Source: CAWJJM01 sp963843275
Lineage (GTDB): Bacteria; Acidobacteriota; Thermoanaerobaculia; Multivoradales; JBCCEF01
Direction of reading: 5' to 3'
Length of the DNA stretch: 64,000 bases
Assembly: GCA_963843275.1 (NCBI GenBank)
Contig: CAWJJM010000010.1
Location: 496,001-560,000, forward strand
Position numbers and translations under genes: made by a program. Of the stretch, positions 52,926 through 63,430 are shown in pieces (positions within the stretch are counted from its first letter, which is position 1; every line of letters begins with the position of its first letter). Below the pieces are notes generated by a model, which had not been told where the DNA came from, searched no databases, and saw only the letters and a program-made list of their open reading frames with translations.

Positions 52926-54703
52926 TGGCCGTCCGGAGCGGGGCCGGTCCCCACCGGCCGGCCCCGCCGTCCGCCCTCTCCGCCCCCCCGCCTCCGCGCC
53001 GCCGCCTGCGGCAACTCCTGCTGGTTCTCGCGCTGGTGCCCGCCACGCTCCCCCCCGCCGCCGGCGCCGCCTCCGCCCCCGCGGCGCACGGGTCCGGCGG
53101 CGCCGTCGCCTCGGGCGACGCCCACGCGACCGCCGCCGGCATCGAGATCCTCGCCGCCGGCGGCAACGCCGTCGACGCGGCGGTCGCCACCGCCCTCGCC
53201 CTCGCCGTCAGCTTCCCGGAGGCCGGCAACCTCGGAGGCGGCGGCTTCGCGGTGGTGCGGATGGACGGCGAGCTCGCCAGCCTCGACTTCCGCGAGACCG
53301 CCCCCGCCGCGGCGCGGCCGGACATGTTCCTCGCCGCCGACGGCACGCCCCGCCCCGGCGCCAGCCTGGTCGGGCCGCTGGCCGCCGGCGTGCCCGGGGC
53401 GCCGGCCGGTCTCCACGAGCTGCACCGCCGGTTCGGCCGGCTGCCGTGGGCGCGCGTCGTCGAACCGGCGCGGCGCCTGGCCGCCGACGGCTTCCCGGTG
53501 GGCGACCACCTCGCCGCGGTGCTGGCCGAGAAGCGGTCGGTCCTCGAGCGCTTCGCGGCGACGGCCGCGGAGTGGCTGCCCGCCGGCGAACCCCCGCCGG
53601 TCGGCAGCCGCTGGCGCCAGCCGGCGCTGGCCGCCACCCTGGCGGCCTACGCCGAGCGCGGCCCCGCGGCGCTCACCAGCGGCCCGGTGGCCGAGGCGAT
53701 CGCCGCCGCCAGCAGCGCCCACGGCGGCGTGCTCACCACCGCTGACCTCGCCGCCTACCGGCCGGTGTGGCGGGAGCCGCTACGCTTCTCCGCCTTCGGC
53801 TGGGAGTTCGCCGCGATGGGGCCGCCGTCGTCGGGCGGCATCCTGCTGGGGGAGATCTTCGGGATCCTGGAGCGGCGCGGCTGGGCCGCGGCGCCACCTC
53901 TCGGCGCCGACCGCGCCCACCTCCTCGCCGAGGCGTTCCGCGCGGCCTTCGCCGACCGCACGCTGCTCGGCGATCCCGCGTCGACGGCGGCGACCGCCGC
54001 GGACCTGCTGGACCCGGCCTGGCTGACGGCGCGGGCGGCGCGGATCGACCCGGGCCGGGCGACGCCGTCCGCCGCGCTGGCGCCGTGGGCGCCGCCGCGC
54101 CGCGAGCCCCACGAGACCACCCACCTGTCGGTGATCGACGCCGAGGGTAACCTGGTGGCCCTCACCACCACCCTCAACGCCCTGTTCGGCTGCGGCCTGT
54201 GGGTGCCGGAGGCGGGGTTCTTCCTCAACGACGAGATGGACGACTTCACCACCGCCCCGGGGCGTCCCAACCTCTTCGGTCTGATCCAGGGGGAGGCCAA
54301 CGCGGTGGCGCCGGGTCGCCGCATGCTGTCGTCGATGTCGCCGACCCTGGCCTGGCGTGGCGGCGAGAGCGTGGCGCTCGGGGGTCGCGGCGGGTCGCTG
54401 ATCCCGACGAACGTGGCGCAGGTGCTGCTCCACCTGATCGTCGACGGAGACCCGCTGCAGGCCGCCCTCGACCGGCCGCGCCTCCACCACCAGTGGCTCC
54501 CGGACGAGCTGCGCGCCGAGGCCGACGCCCTGGCGCCGGAGACGCGCCAGGTGCTGGCCGAGCGCGGCCAGCACCTGGTGATCACCGCCGAGGCGGCCGG
54601 CAAGGTGCAGGCCGCCCGCCGCCGCGCCGACGGCACCGTGGAGGCCGCCGTCGATCCGCGCGGACCCGGCGCGGCCGCGGTGGTCGACCCGGCCACCCCC
54701 TGA
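52925..54703 (+). CDS. ggt: Gamma-glutamyltranspeptidase
   Basis: A 592-residue exported Ntn-hydrolase precursor that removes or transfers the gamma-glutamyl group of glutathione and related amides in the periplasm. A signal segment (about 27-47, LLLVLALVPATLPPAAGAAS) leads into AVASGDAHATAAGIEILAAG and GNAVDAAVATALAL, the Arg/Glu substrate region SFPEAGNLGGGGFAVVRMD and LDFRETAP. Autocleavage should occur before Thr398 in HETTHLSVIDAEGN, which becomes the nucleophile; FFLNDEMDDFTT and MLSSMSPTL with GGRGG complete the small subunit. It is placed directly after pntB, so NADPH supply and glutathione breakdown may share regulation; this link is inference. Confidence 0.93.
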   Translation: MAVRSGAGPHRPAPPSALSAPPPPRRRLRQLLLVLALVPATLPPAAGAASAPAAHGSGGAVASGDAHATAAGIEILAAGGNAVDAAVATALALAVSFPEAGNLGGGGFAVVRMDGELASLDFRETAPAAARPDMFLAADGTPRPGASLVGPLAAGVPGAPAGLHELHRRFGRLPWARVVEPARRLAADGFPVGDHLAAVLAEKRSVLERFAATAAEWLPAGEPPPVGSRWRQPALAATLAAYAERGPAALTSGPVAEAIAAASSAHGGVLTTADLAAYRPVWREPLRFSAFGWEFAAMGPPSSGGILLGEIFGILERRGWAAAPPLGADRAHLLAEAFRAAFADRTLLGDPASTAATAADLLDPAWLTARAARIDPGRATPSAALAPWAPPRREPHETTHLSVIDAEGNLVALTTTLNALFGCGLWVPEAGFFLNDEMDDFTTAPGRPNLFGLIQGEANAVAPGRRMLSSMSPTLAWRGGESVALGGRGGSLIPTNVAQVLLHLIVDGDPLQAALDRPRLHHQWLPDELRAEADALAPETRQVLAERGQHLVITAEAAGKVQAARRRADGTVEAAVDPRGPGAAAVVDPATP

Positions 54704-54739
54704 GCGGCGCGGCGGGGGCGGGCTCGGCCGACCGCGGGG

Positions 54740-55453
54740 CTACGGCCGCTGGCCGCCCTCGGGCTGGCCGGTGTCCATGTGCTCCTGCATGCCGTTCATG
54801 CCGCCGCCCATGCCGCTGTCCATGCCCATGCCGCCCTGCATGCCCATGCCGGACGTTTCGATGACGCCGCAGGCGACGCGGGCGCCGGAGTCGCCCGAAG
54901 GCTGGGAGGTGCAGTCGTCCTCACCGGCGTGGAGCACGACCGCCTTGCCGACGATCGAGTCGGCGGCGCCGGGATCGAGCGAGATCATGTCGCTGGTCAG
55001 CTCGAGATGCCCGGAGCCGTCCTCGCCGATCTCGATGTTGCCCAGGTCGCCGGCGTGGCGCGGCGTGGTGGGCGGGCAGGCGTGGTCGGTCTCGCCGGGA
55101 TTGAAGTGGCCTCCCGCCGACTTGAAGTCGGGGGGTGTGCACTCGCCGGTCTGGTGGATGTGGAAGCCGTGCGGGCCGGCGCCGTCGACGCCCTGCAGGT
55201 CGGCGATGACCCGCACGCCGCCCGCCGCGGGCTCGAAGCGGACCGTGCCCGAGACGTTCGAGCCGGGAGCGGCGACCAGCGTCGCCATCATCCCCTGACC
55301 CATCTCGGCCGGCGCCGCCATCGGCGTCTCGGTCATCATCTCGGTGGTCGTCTCGGCCTCGCCGACCGGTTGCTCCTGCTCCGTGCCGCACGCCAGCGCC
55401 AGCGGCAGCAGCAGGGTGGGAATCGCCAACAGCCTGAGGTGCTTCGTCCTCAA
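54740..55453 (-). CDS. sodC: Cu/Zn superoxide dismutase with methionine-rich tail
   Basis: A 237-residue periplasmic lipoprotein (lipobox LPLALAC). The start is a TTG at 55451-55453, set by the strong GGAGGAGACCT just before it. Residues 15-60 form a Thr/Met/Glu-rich linker. The dismutase core has the copper ligands in HGFHIHQTGEC, the bridging His in SAGGHFNPGE, zinc ligands in HAGDLGNIEI and the last copper His in AVVLHAGEDDCTS; the disulfide cysteines (in GEC and VACGVIE) are present. The last 35 residues (MGMQGGMGMDSGMGGGMNGM, then QEHMDTG) hold about ten methionines and a His, a likely copper-binding tail not found in most SodC. It converts superoxide to peroxide outside the cytoplasm. 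Confidence 0.9.
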   Translation of the reverse strand: MRTKHLRLLAIPTLLLPLALACGTEQEQPVGEAETTTEMMTETPMAAPAEMGQGMMATLVAAPGSNVSGTVRFEPAAGGVRVIADLQGVDGAGPHGFHIHQTGECTPPDFKSAGGHFNPGETDHACPPTTPRHAGDLGNIEIGEDGSGHLELTSDMISLDPGAADSIVGKAVVLHAGEDDCTSQPSGDSGARVACGVIETSGMGMQGGMGMDSGMGGGMNGMQEHMDTGQPEGGQRP

Positions 55454-55499
55454 AGGTCTCCTCCTTCGTGTGAGGTGGGTTCGCGCGACTCGGCCGCCC

Positions 55500-55505
55500 A
55501 GTCTA
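55500..55505 (-). promoter_or_regulatory. Possible -10 element for sodC
   Basis: The minus strand reads GGGTAGACTGGG; TAGACT is 47 bases before the TTG start of sodC. Same hexamer as before the PKS, rmuC and 27238 genes. Confidence 0.4.
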
Positions 55506-55617
55506 CCCGCGACCGCCGGTCGGTCGCGGGCCCCGGTCGGGCCGCTGGGCCAGCCGAGAAAAAACTGCACGATCCGTACCGTGTCCGTCGGCGGGAGGCC
55601 GGTGCGGCCGCCGGCGA

Positions 55618-56325
55618 TCAGTCGGGGAGGGACTGGAGACGGAGCTGCAGGTTGGCGAGGCTGCGCTCGATGTGGATCTCCACCGGCGTCGCCGCGGCGT
55701 CCTGGGCGAGCCAGAGCTCCAGGGTGCCCTTCCAGCGGTGCCCGCCCGGCGCGTCGTAGCCGCGCACCGAGTAGTGGCGCGTCTCCACCCGGCGGTCGCC
55801 GACCCGGATCCGTTCGCGATCGAGGGGGATCACCACCACCGGGTAGATCTTGCCCTCGGACCAGATCTCCATCTTGCGGGTGACCTTCGGCGGGTCGCGG
55901 CGGATCGCCCAGATGCCGGAGACCACGTCCATGACCCCGTGCTCGGCGATCTCCTCGCGCTCGGACCTCTCCTCGCCACGCCACTGGTAGGAGCTCCAGG
56001 CGCTCTCGGCGTAGCCGCTGCGGGCGTCGATCTCGGCGCCGTAGCGCCAGTACTCGCCGTCGTCGCTCTCCTCGGACGTGATCAGCAGCTCGGTGGTCAG
56101 GGTGTCGTCGTCGCGCTCGAGGGTGAGCACGCCGTCACCGTGGCTGGGCAGGAACAGGCCGGCGATCCGGCCCAGGAAGCGGCCCAGGTGCCAGCGGTAG
56201 TGGAGCTCCTCGAGGCGCTGGCCCGACGGCGTCGGGTGGATCGCCGCGGCGTCCGCCGGCGCCGCCGCGAGGCAGGTGGCGGCGAGCAGCGCGATCGGCA
56301 AGAGGCTGTGCAGTCGTCGTCTCAT
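55618..56325 (-). CDS. Exported DUF3108-like protein
   Basis: A 235-residue exported protein with a signal peptide (MRRRLHSLLPIALLAATCLA, cleavage after ADAAA). The mature part is beta-rich: LEELHYRWHLGRFLGRIAGL near the start, SGYAESAWSSYQWRGEERSE and VVVIPLDRERIRVGDRRVET. This is the pattern of DUF3108, a periplasmic domain of unknown function that may adopt a lipocalin/LolA-like shell. The ATG at 56325 follows GGAGAGAGACATC. It lies 128 bases after sufT on the same strand; a functional tie to iron-sulfur assembly is not evident. Confidence 0.7.
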   Translation of the reverse strand: MRRRLHSLLPIALLAATCLAAAPADAAAIHPTPSGQRLEELHYRWHLGRFLGRIAGLFLPSHGDGVLTLERDDDTLTTELLITSEESDDGEYWRYGAEIDARSGYAESAWSSYQWRGEERSEREEIAEHGVMDVVSGIWAIRRDPPKVTRKMEIWSEGKIYPVVVIPLDRERIRVGDRRVETRHYSVRGYDAPGGHRWKGTLELWLAQDAAATPVEIHIERSLANLQLRLQSLPD

Positions 56326-56453
56326 GATGTCTCTCTCCAGCCGGCCTGCGGGGACCGGCATCGGTCGCTCGCGACAACGCGGGGAGGATCGCCGGCGTTC
56401 CCGGCGGGGGAACCCGGGCGGCGGACGGGGTCGCGGGGTGGTGGAGGGAGCGC

Positions 56454-56870
56454 TCAGAACATGCCCAGCTCGAGGCGGGCGACGTCGCTCATCATGCTCG
56501 GGTTCCACGGCGGCTCCCAGACCAGCTCCACCTCGGCCCGCTCGACGCCGGAAACCCCCTGCACCTTCTGCTCCACCTCGCCCGGCAGGCTGCCCGCCAC
56601 CGGGCAGGCCGGTGAGGTCAGGGTCATGCGCACCCGCACGTGTCCACCCGGCTCCACCTCGAGGTCGTAGATCAGACCCAGCTCGTAGATGTCGACCGGG
56701 ATCTCGGGGTCGTAGACGGTCTTCAGCACCGACACGATGCGGTCCTCGAGCTCCATGGCGGCGTCGAGGTCGAGGGTCGGCACCGCGGGGTGCTCCTCGG
56801 GCGCCTCGTCGTGCCGCGGCTCCGCGCCGCTCTCGGGTTCGCGCATCGTCGGGGGCTCCTGCTCGCTCAT
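56454..56870 (-). CDS. sufT: SufT/MIP18-type (DUF59) iron-sulfur assembly protein
   Basis: A 138-residue protein whose last 100 residues are a DUF59/MIP18 domain: RIVSVLKTVYDPEIPVDIYE, LGLIYDLEVEPGGHVRVRMT, then LTSPACPVAGSLPGEVEQKV with the conserved Cys. SufT aids maturation of Fe-S proteins, mainly in bacteria with the SUF system. The first 40 residues are an acidic, poorly conserved extension. The ATG at 56870 overlaps the sufU stop as ATGA; an internal ATG at about 56843 is a possible shorter start. Position at the end of the suf operon strongly supports the call. Confidence 0.9.
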   Translation of the reverse strand: MSEQEPPTMREPESGAEPRHDEAPEEHPAVPTLDLDAAMELEDRIVSVLKTVYDPEIPVDIYELGLIYDLEVEPGGHVRVRMTLTSPACPVAGSLPGEVEQKVQGVSGVERAEVELVWEPPWNPSMMSDVARLELGMF

Positions 56871-57322
56871 TCGGTGGAGACGGCGGTCTCGCCCTCGCCG
56901 CCGCGGTCCAAGGCCGCCTTCAGGGTGTGCCAGGGGAGCGACGCGCACTTGACGCGGATCGGGTACTCGCGGACGCCGGCGAACACCGCCAGCTTGCCGA
57001 GGGCCTCCGGGTCGGGCGCTCCTTCACCGGTCACCAGCTCGTGGAAACGCGTGAACAGCTCGCGGACTTCCGCCAGCTCGCGCCCCTTGACGGCCTCGGT
57101 CATCAGCGACGCCGAGGCCACCGAGATGGCGCAGCCCGCGCCCTCGAAGGCAACCTCGGCCACCCGTCCGTCGCGCACCACCAGGGTCAGCGCCAGGTGG
57201 TCGCCGCACAGGGGGTTGTCGCCGTGCGCGGCGCGGTTCGCCCCGCCGGCGACGCCGAAGTTGCGCGGCCGCTTGCTGTGGTCGAGGATGACCTCCTGGT
57301 AGAGCTCGCGCAGGTCGGACAT
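56867..57322 (-). CDS. sufU: SufU-type iron-sulfur assembly protein
   Basis: A 151-residue IscU-fold protein. SufU accepts sulfur from SufS through zinc-ligand exchange. The three cysteines are present in HGDNPLCGDHLALTL, EGAGCAISVASASLMTEAVK and RVKCASLPWHTLKAAL, and the SufU-type insertion between the second and third cysteine (about 18 residues, ELFTRFHELVTGEGAPDPEA) distinguishes it from IscU. The ATG abuts the sufS stop (the two share the CATCA on the plus strand), so the genes are translationally coupled. Confidence 0.93.
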   Translation of the reverse strand: MSDLRELYQEVILDHSKRPRNFGVAGGANRAAHGDNPLCGDHLALTLVVRDGRVAEVAFEGAGCAISVASASLMTEAVKGRELAEVRELFTRFHELVTGEGAPDPEALGKLAVFAGVREYPIRVKCASLPWHTLKAALDRGGEGETAVSTE

Positions 57323-58602
57323 CAGGCGAAGATCTCCCGGACGCGCTCGACCCCTCGCACGAGGACGTCGACGTCCTCGTCGACGTTGTAGAAGGCGAAG
57401 GAGGCGCGGGTGGTCGCGGGCAGCCCGAAGCGCTCCATCACCGGCTGGGCGCAGTGGTGGCCGGCCCGCACCGCCACCCCCTCGCCGGCGAGGACGGTGC
57501 CGACGTCGTGCGGGTGGACACCGTCGACGACGAAGGAGAGCACCCCGAGCTTGCGGCGGGCGGTGCCCACCACGCGCACCCCGGGGATCGCGGCCAAACG
57601 GCGTTCGGCCGCCGCCAGCAGGCGCGCCTCGTGGGCACCCGCCGCCGCCAGGTCCAGGCCGCGCAGGTAGTCGACCGCCGCCGCCATCCCGATGGCGCCG
57701 GCGATGTGGGGCGTGCCGGCCTCGAAGCGCGCCGGCGGCTCGGCGTAGCGCGTTCCGGCGAAGGAGACCGAGCGGATCATCGAGCCGCCGCCCTGGTACG
57801 GCGGCATGGCCGCCAACAGCTCGGCGCGGCCCCACAGGGCGCCGATCCCGGTGGGGCCGAACATCTTGTGCCCGGAGACGGCGTAGAAGTCGCAGCCCAG
57901 GGCCGCCACGTCCACCGGCCCGTGGGGGACCGCCTGGGCACCGTCGACCAGCACCGGCACGCCGCGCTCGCGGGCACGCCGCACCACCTCGGCCACCGGC
58001 ACCACCGTGCCGAGGGCGTTGGAGACGTGGGTCACCGCCACCAGCCGGGTGCGCGGGCCGAGCCGCGCCGACAGCTCGTCGAGCAGCAGCTCGCCGGAGT
58101 CGTCGATCGGCGCCGCCACCAGCCGCGCCCCCACCTCCTCGCAGACGATCTGCCAGGGGACGATGTTGGCGTGGTGCTCCATCTCGGTGACCAGCACCTC
58201 GTCGCCGGCGGCCAGCCGCGGCCGCAGGAAGCTGCGCGCCACCAGGTTGATCCCCTCGGTGGCGCCGCGCACGAAGACCACCTCCTGCGGCGACGGCGCC
58301 CCCAGCCACCCCGCCACCTTGCGGCGCGCGCCCTCGAAGGCGGCGTCGGTGGCGGCGGCGATCGGGTGGATGCCGCGGTGGACGTTCGAGTAGTGCGTCG
58401 AGTAGAAACGCTCGACGGCGGCGATCACCGCACGGGGCTTCTGAGCGCTGGCGGCGCTGTCGAGGTAGACGAGGCGGGGCCGGTGCAGCCCGGGCGCCAG
58501 CGCCGGGAAATCGGCCCGCACCCGCTCGGCGTCGAAGGGCGGCGCCACGGCGGCGCCCGCCGTCCCCGGGGCCGACGCCTCCCGCATCGCCGTCACCGTC
58601 AC
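57322..58602 (-). CDS. sufS: Cysteine desulfurase SufS
   Basis: A 426-residue group II PLP cysteine desulfurase that supplies persulfide sulfur for Fe-S clusters. FPALAPGLHRPRLVYLDSAA near the start, SNVHRGIHPIAAATDAAFEG, EMEHHANIVPWQ, the Asp of VLVDGAQAVPHGPVDV, the cofactor lysine in FYAVSGHKMFGPTGIGALWG and the active cysteine in RAGHHCAQPVMERFG are all intact. Start choice: GTG at 58600-58602 overlaps the sufD stop as GTGA, as elsewhere in this genome; the ATG at 58587 would shorten it by five residues. Confidence 0.94.
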   Translation of the reverse strand: MTVTAMREASAPGTAGAAVAPPFDAERVRADFPALAPGLHRPRLVYLDSAASAQKPRAVIAAVERFYSTHYSNVHRGIHPIAAATDAAFEGARRKVAGWLGAPSPQEVVFVRGATEGINLVARSFLRPRLAAGDEVLVTEMEHHANIVPWQIVCEEVGARLVAAPIDDSGELLLDELSARLGPRTRLVAVTHVSNALGTVVPVAEVVRRARERGVPVLVDGAQAVPHGPVDVAALGCDFYAVSGHKMFGPTGIGALWGRAELLAAMPPYQGGGSMIRSVSFAGTRYAEPPARFEAGTPHIAGAIGMAAAVDYLRGLDLAAAGAHEARLLAAAERRLAAIPGVRVVGTARRKLGVLSFVVDGVHPHDVGTVLAGEGVAVRAGHHCAQPVMERFGLPATTRASFAFYNVDEDVDVLVRGVERVREIFA

Positions 58603-59957
58603 ACCGCCTGCCGCACGACGTCGCCCTGGGGCAGCCGGGCGAACAGCAGTTCCTCGAGGTCGCGCCGCACCGGCTCCACCTTGATCCGGGACACGATGTC
58701 GCTGGCGAAGGCGTAGGTCAGCAGGCTCTTGGCGGCCTCCTCGCCGATCCCGCGCGAGCGCAGGTAGAAGACCGCGTCCTCGTCGAGCTGCCCCACCGTC
58801 GAGCCGTGGGTGCACTTGACGTCGTCGGCGAAGATCTCGAGCTGCGGGTTGGAGCTCGCCAGGGCGCCGCGCGACAGCAGCAGGTTGCGGTTCGACTGCT
58901 TGGCGTCGGTCTTCTGGGCGCCCTCGTGGACGTGGATCAGGCCGTTGAACACGGCCCGCGACCTGCCGTCCAGGATGCCCTTGTAGAGCTCGTAGCTGTT
59001 GCAGTGCGGGCGCACGTGGTCGACCCGCATGTGGTTGTCGACGAGCTGCTCGCCCTCGGCCAGGTAGAGGCCGTTGAGGGTGCACTCGCAGCCCTCGCCG
59101 TCGAGCACCCCGTTGACGTCGTTGCGGGTGATCGCCCCGCCGGTCGACACCGAGTGCGAGAAGAAGCTCGACGCGCGGGCCTGCAGGAGCTGCAGGGTGG
59201 CCAGGTGGAAGGCCGCGTGGCTCTCGTGCTGCACCTTGTAGTGGTCGACCACCGCATGCGGCGCCACCACCACCTCGGTGACCGGGCAGGTCAGGTAGAC
59301 GCCGTCCGCCGCGCCCACGTAGGTCTCGACCACCTCGAAGCGGCTCGCCTCGCGCGCCACGACGAGGTTGCGGGGGAACGAGGCGCGCGGCTCGCCGGCG
59401 GCCGCAGTGGTGGAGACGAACAGCAGGTGCAGCGGCCGCTCGAGCACGGTGCCGCGCGGCACCTCCACGTAGGCGCCGTCGCGGAAGAGGGCCGTGTTCA
59501 GCGCCACGAAGGGATGGCCGTCGACGGCGGCGTGGCGGCCGAGCTCGGCGGTCACGCGCTCGGGATCGGCACCCAGGGACGCGGCCAGGCTCTCCAGCCG
59601 GACGCCGTCCGGCAGGCCGTCGAGGGCGCAGAGGTCGGGCGCCAGGTGGCCGTCGACGAAGGCTAGGCGGACGGCGTCGAAGAGGTGGCGGCGGAGCTCG
59701 GCGGCGGCGACCGGCTGCGGCCCGCTGGCGGGCGCGAAGGCGGACTGCGAGACCGGGCGGACGTCGGTCTTGCGCCAGGCCTCCTGGTCGCGGGTGGGGA
59801 AGCCCTCGGCGGCGAGGCTCTCGCGGGCCCGGCGGCGGGCCGCGGCCAGCGCCTCGGGCTCGTCGGCGCGCTCGGCGGCCAGCGCCTCGGCCGCGGCGAT
59901 CCAGTCCGCGCGCCGGTCCGTCGGCGCCGCCACGGCGGGGTCGGTCAACGTCGTCAT
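58599..59957 (-). CDS. sufD: Fe-S assembly scaffold subunit SufD
   Basis: A 452-residue member of the SufBD family, partner of SufB and the ATPase SufC in the cluster-building complex. The right-handed beta-helix region includes VVVAPHAVVDHYKVQHESHA, GEQLVDNHMRVDHVRPHCNS and GRSRAVFNGLIHVHEGAQKT, followed by EIFADDVKCTHGSTVGQLDE, the most conserved part with the functional His. Length is normal. ATG start, 11 bases after sufC ends. Confidence 0.93.
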   Translation of the reverse strand: MTTLTDPAVAAPTDRRADWIAAAEALAAERADEPEALAAARRRARESLAAEGFPTRDQEAWRKTDVRPVSQSAFAPASGPQPVAAAELRRHLFDAVRLAFVDGHLAPDLCALDGLPDGVRLESLAASLGADPERVTAELGRHAAVDGHPFVALNTALFRDGAYVEVPRGTVLERPLHLLFVSTTAAAGEPRASFPRNLVVAREASRFEVVETYVGAADGVYLTCPVTEVVVAPHAVVDHYKVQHESHAAFHLATLQLLQARASSFFSHSVSTGGAITRNDVNGVLDGEGCECTLNGLYLAEGEQLVDNHMRVDHVRPHCNSYELYKGILDGRSRAVFNGLIHVHEGAQKTDAKQSNRNLLLSRGALASSNPQLEIFADDVKCTHGSTVGQLDEDAVFYLRSRGIGEEAAKSLLTYAFASDIVSRIKVEPVRRDLEELLFARLPQGDVVRQAV

Positions 59958-59967
59958 CGCGCCGCCC

Positions 59968-60756
<789 letters not shown>

Positions 60757-60848
60757 CCTCTCGTCCTCGCTCGTTTCGGTGGGTGGTGTCGGTGCGGCCC
60801 GTCCGTCGGGGAGCCCGCGGGACCGCCGGTCGGCGGTCCCCGGCCGGC

Positions 60849-62306
<1,458 letters not shown>

Positions 62307-62333
62307 GCTCGGTTCTCCCTCTCTTGGATCCCG

Positions 62334-62834
62334 CTACGTCCGCAGCTCCGGCGCCGGGCGCCGCGCGCTCTCGCCGCCGCCGACCCCCGAGCCCAGCGTC
62401 ACCAGGCGCTCGCCGTCGCCGCGGCCGGGCAGCGGCCGCGCCATCTGCGCCAGCCGGATGCCGTCGAGGGCGGTGCGGATGGCGGCGTTGATCAGCTGCC
62501 AGTTGCTGCGCAGCGGACAGATCGCCTCCTGGACGCACTCGCCGGGCGTGTCGTCGATGCACTCGGTGATCGCGATCGGCCCCTCGAGCGCCGAGATGAT
62601 GGCCGCCACGGGGATCTCCTCGGGGCCGCGCGCCAGCGCGTAGCCGCCGTTGACCCCCCGGTGCGAGACCAGCAGTCCCTCGCGCGCCAGGGTCTTGAGG
62701 ATCTTGCTCACCATCGGCAACGGGAGCTGCGCCTCGGCGGCCAGCTCCGGGGCGTTGAAGATGCGCTCGGGCTCGGCGGCGAGGTGCGTCATCAGCACGA
62801 TGCCGTAGTCGGTGGTCTTGGTGATCCGGATCAT
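62334..62834 (-). CDS. Rrf2-family iron-sulfur regulator of the suf operon
   Basis: A 166-residue Rrf2 transcription factor. The winged helix-turn-helix is at the N-terminus (MIRITKTTDYGIVLMTHLAA, then LAAEAQLPLPMVSKILKTLA), with the wing GVNGGYALAR. Three cysteines in CIDDTPGECVQEAICPL (spacing Cx7Cx5C) should bind a 2Fe-2S or 4Fe-4S cluster, letting the protein sense Fe-S status as IscR and SufR do. It heads the suf operon and has its own promoter with a palindrome just downstream of it, a clear case for autoregulation. The 25-residue tail is Gly/Arg-rich and unconserved. Confidence 0.92.
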   Translation of the reverse strand: MIRITKTTDYGIVLMTHLAAEPERIFNAPELAAEAQLPLPMVSKILKTLAREGLLVSHRGVNGGYALARGPEEIPVAAIISALEGPIAITECIDDTPGECVQEAICPLRSNWQLINAAIRTALDGIRLAQMARPLPGRGDGERLVTLGSGVGGGESARRPAPELRT

Positions 62835-62848
62835 TCGCGTCCCAAAAC

Positions 62849-62865
62849 CGTACCAAAGCGGTACG
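62849..62865. promoter_or_regulatory. Palindromic operator for the Rrf2 regulator
   Basis: CGTACC and GGTACG form a perfect inverted repeat with a 5-base spacer (AAAGC), centred 23 bases before the rrf2 ATG and a few bases after the predicted transcription start. The placement would let a bound dimer block initiation or early elongation of the whole suf operon. Confidence 0.7.
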
Positions 62866-62880
62866 AATTCCTCCGGGCGG

Positions 62881-62909
62881 ATCTTAGGCAGGGGGCGGAG
62901 AGGTGTCAA
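62881..62909 (-). promoter_or_regulatory. Strong promoter of the rrf2-suf operon
   Basis: On the minus strand a perfect TTGACA (62904-62909) is followed after 17 bases by TAAGAT (62881-62886). This is the best sigma-70 match in the window. Transcription should start near 62874, which leaves a leader of about 40 bases containing the palindrome. Confidence 0.8.
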
Positions 62910-62944
62910 TGGGCGGGAGCGCGCCGGCGTCCCCGCCCGGTCGC

Positions 62945-63367
62945 TCAGCGCGCCGGGGGAGCGTCGCGATCCCCGAGCTGGCGGCGGATCTCCCGCTCCA
63001 GGTCCTCGGGCAGGAAGGGCTTGGTGATCACCGCGTCGCAGCCCGCCTTCAGCGCCTTGTCGCGGGCGCTCGCCAGGCCGTGCGCGGTCAGCGCGATCAC
63101 CGGGATGTGGCGGGTCCGCTCGTCGCCGCGGATGCGGCGGGTGGCCTCGAGGCCGTCCATCTTCGGCAGCCACACGTCCATCAGGATCACGTCCGGCTGC
63201 AGGTCCTGCGCCTTCTGCACGGCCTCCATGCCGTCCGCGGCGCCGGCCATCCGATAGCCCCCGAGCTTCAGGTACTCGCCGACGATCTCGCGGCCGTCGG
63301 GCACGTCGTCGACCACCAGCACCAGCGGCGGTCGGTCCGGGCTCTCTCGCTTGGGGCTGTCCGCCAT
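62945..63367 (-). CDS. Single-domain response regulator (CheY-like)
   Basis: A 140-residue receiver domain with no output domain. The acidic pair is in LVLVVDDVPDGREIVG, the phosphorylated Asp in DVILMDVWLPKMDGLEATRR, the Thr/Ser switch in PVIALTAHGLASARDKAL and the Lys in AGCDAVITKPFLPEDLEREI. Such proteins act by binding partners or as parts of phosphorelays. No histidine kinase is in view; it lies between the suf operon and the gas-vesicle genes, all on the same strand but with gaps of 63 and 78 bases or more. ATG at 63367 after GGCGGAGGATGAACCG. Confidence 0.88.
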   Translation of the reverse strand: MADSPKRESPDRPPLVLVVDDVPDGREIVGEYLKLGGYRMAGAADGMEAVQKAQDLQPDVILMDVWLPKMDGLEATRRIRGDERTRHIPVIALTAHGLASARDKALKAGCDAVITKPFLPEDLEREIRRQLGDRDAPPAR

Positions 63368-63430
63368 CGGTTCATCCTCCGCCTTCTCGGCCGGCTCGTC
63401 CCGGACCGCTGCAAGGGCGGTGCCTCGCCG

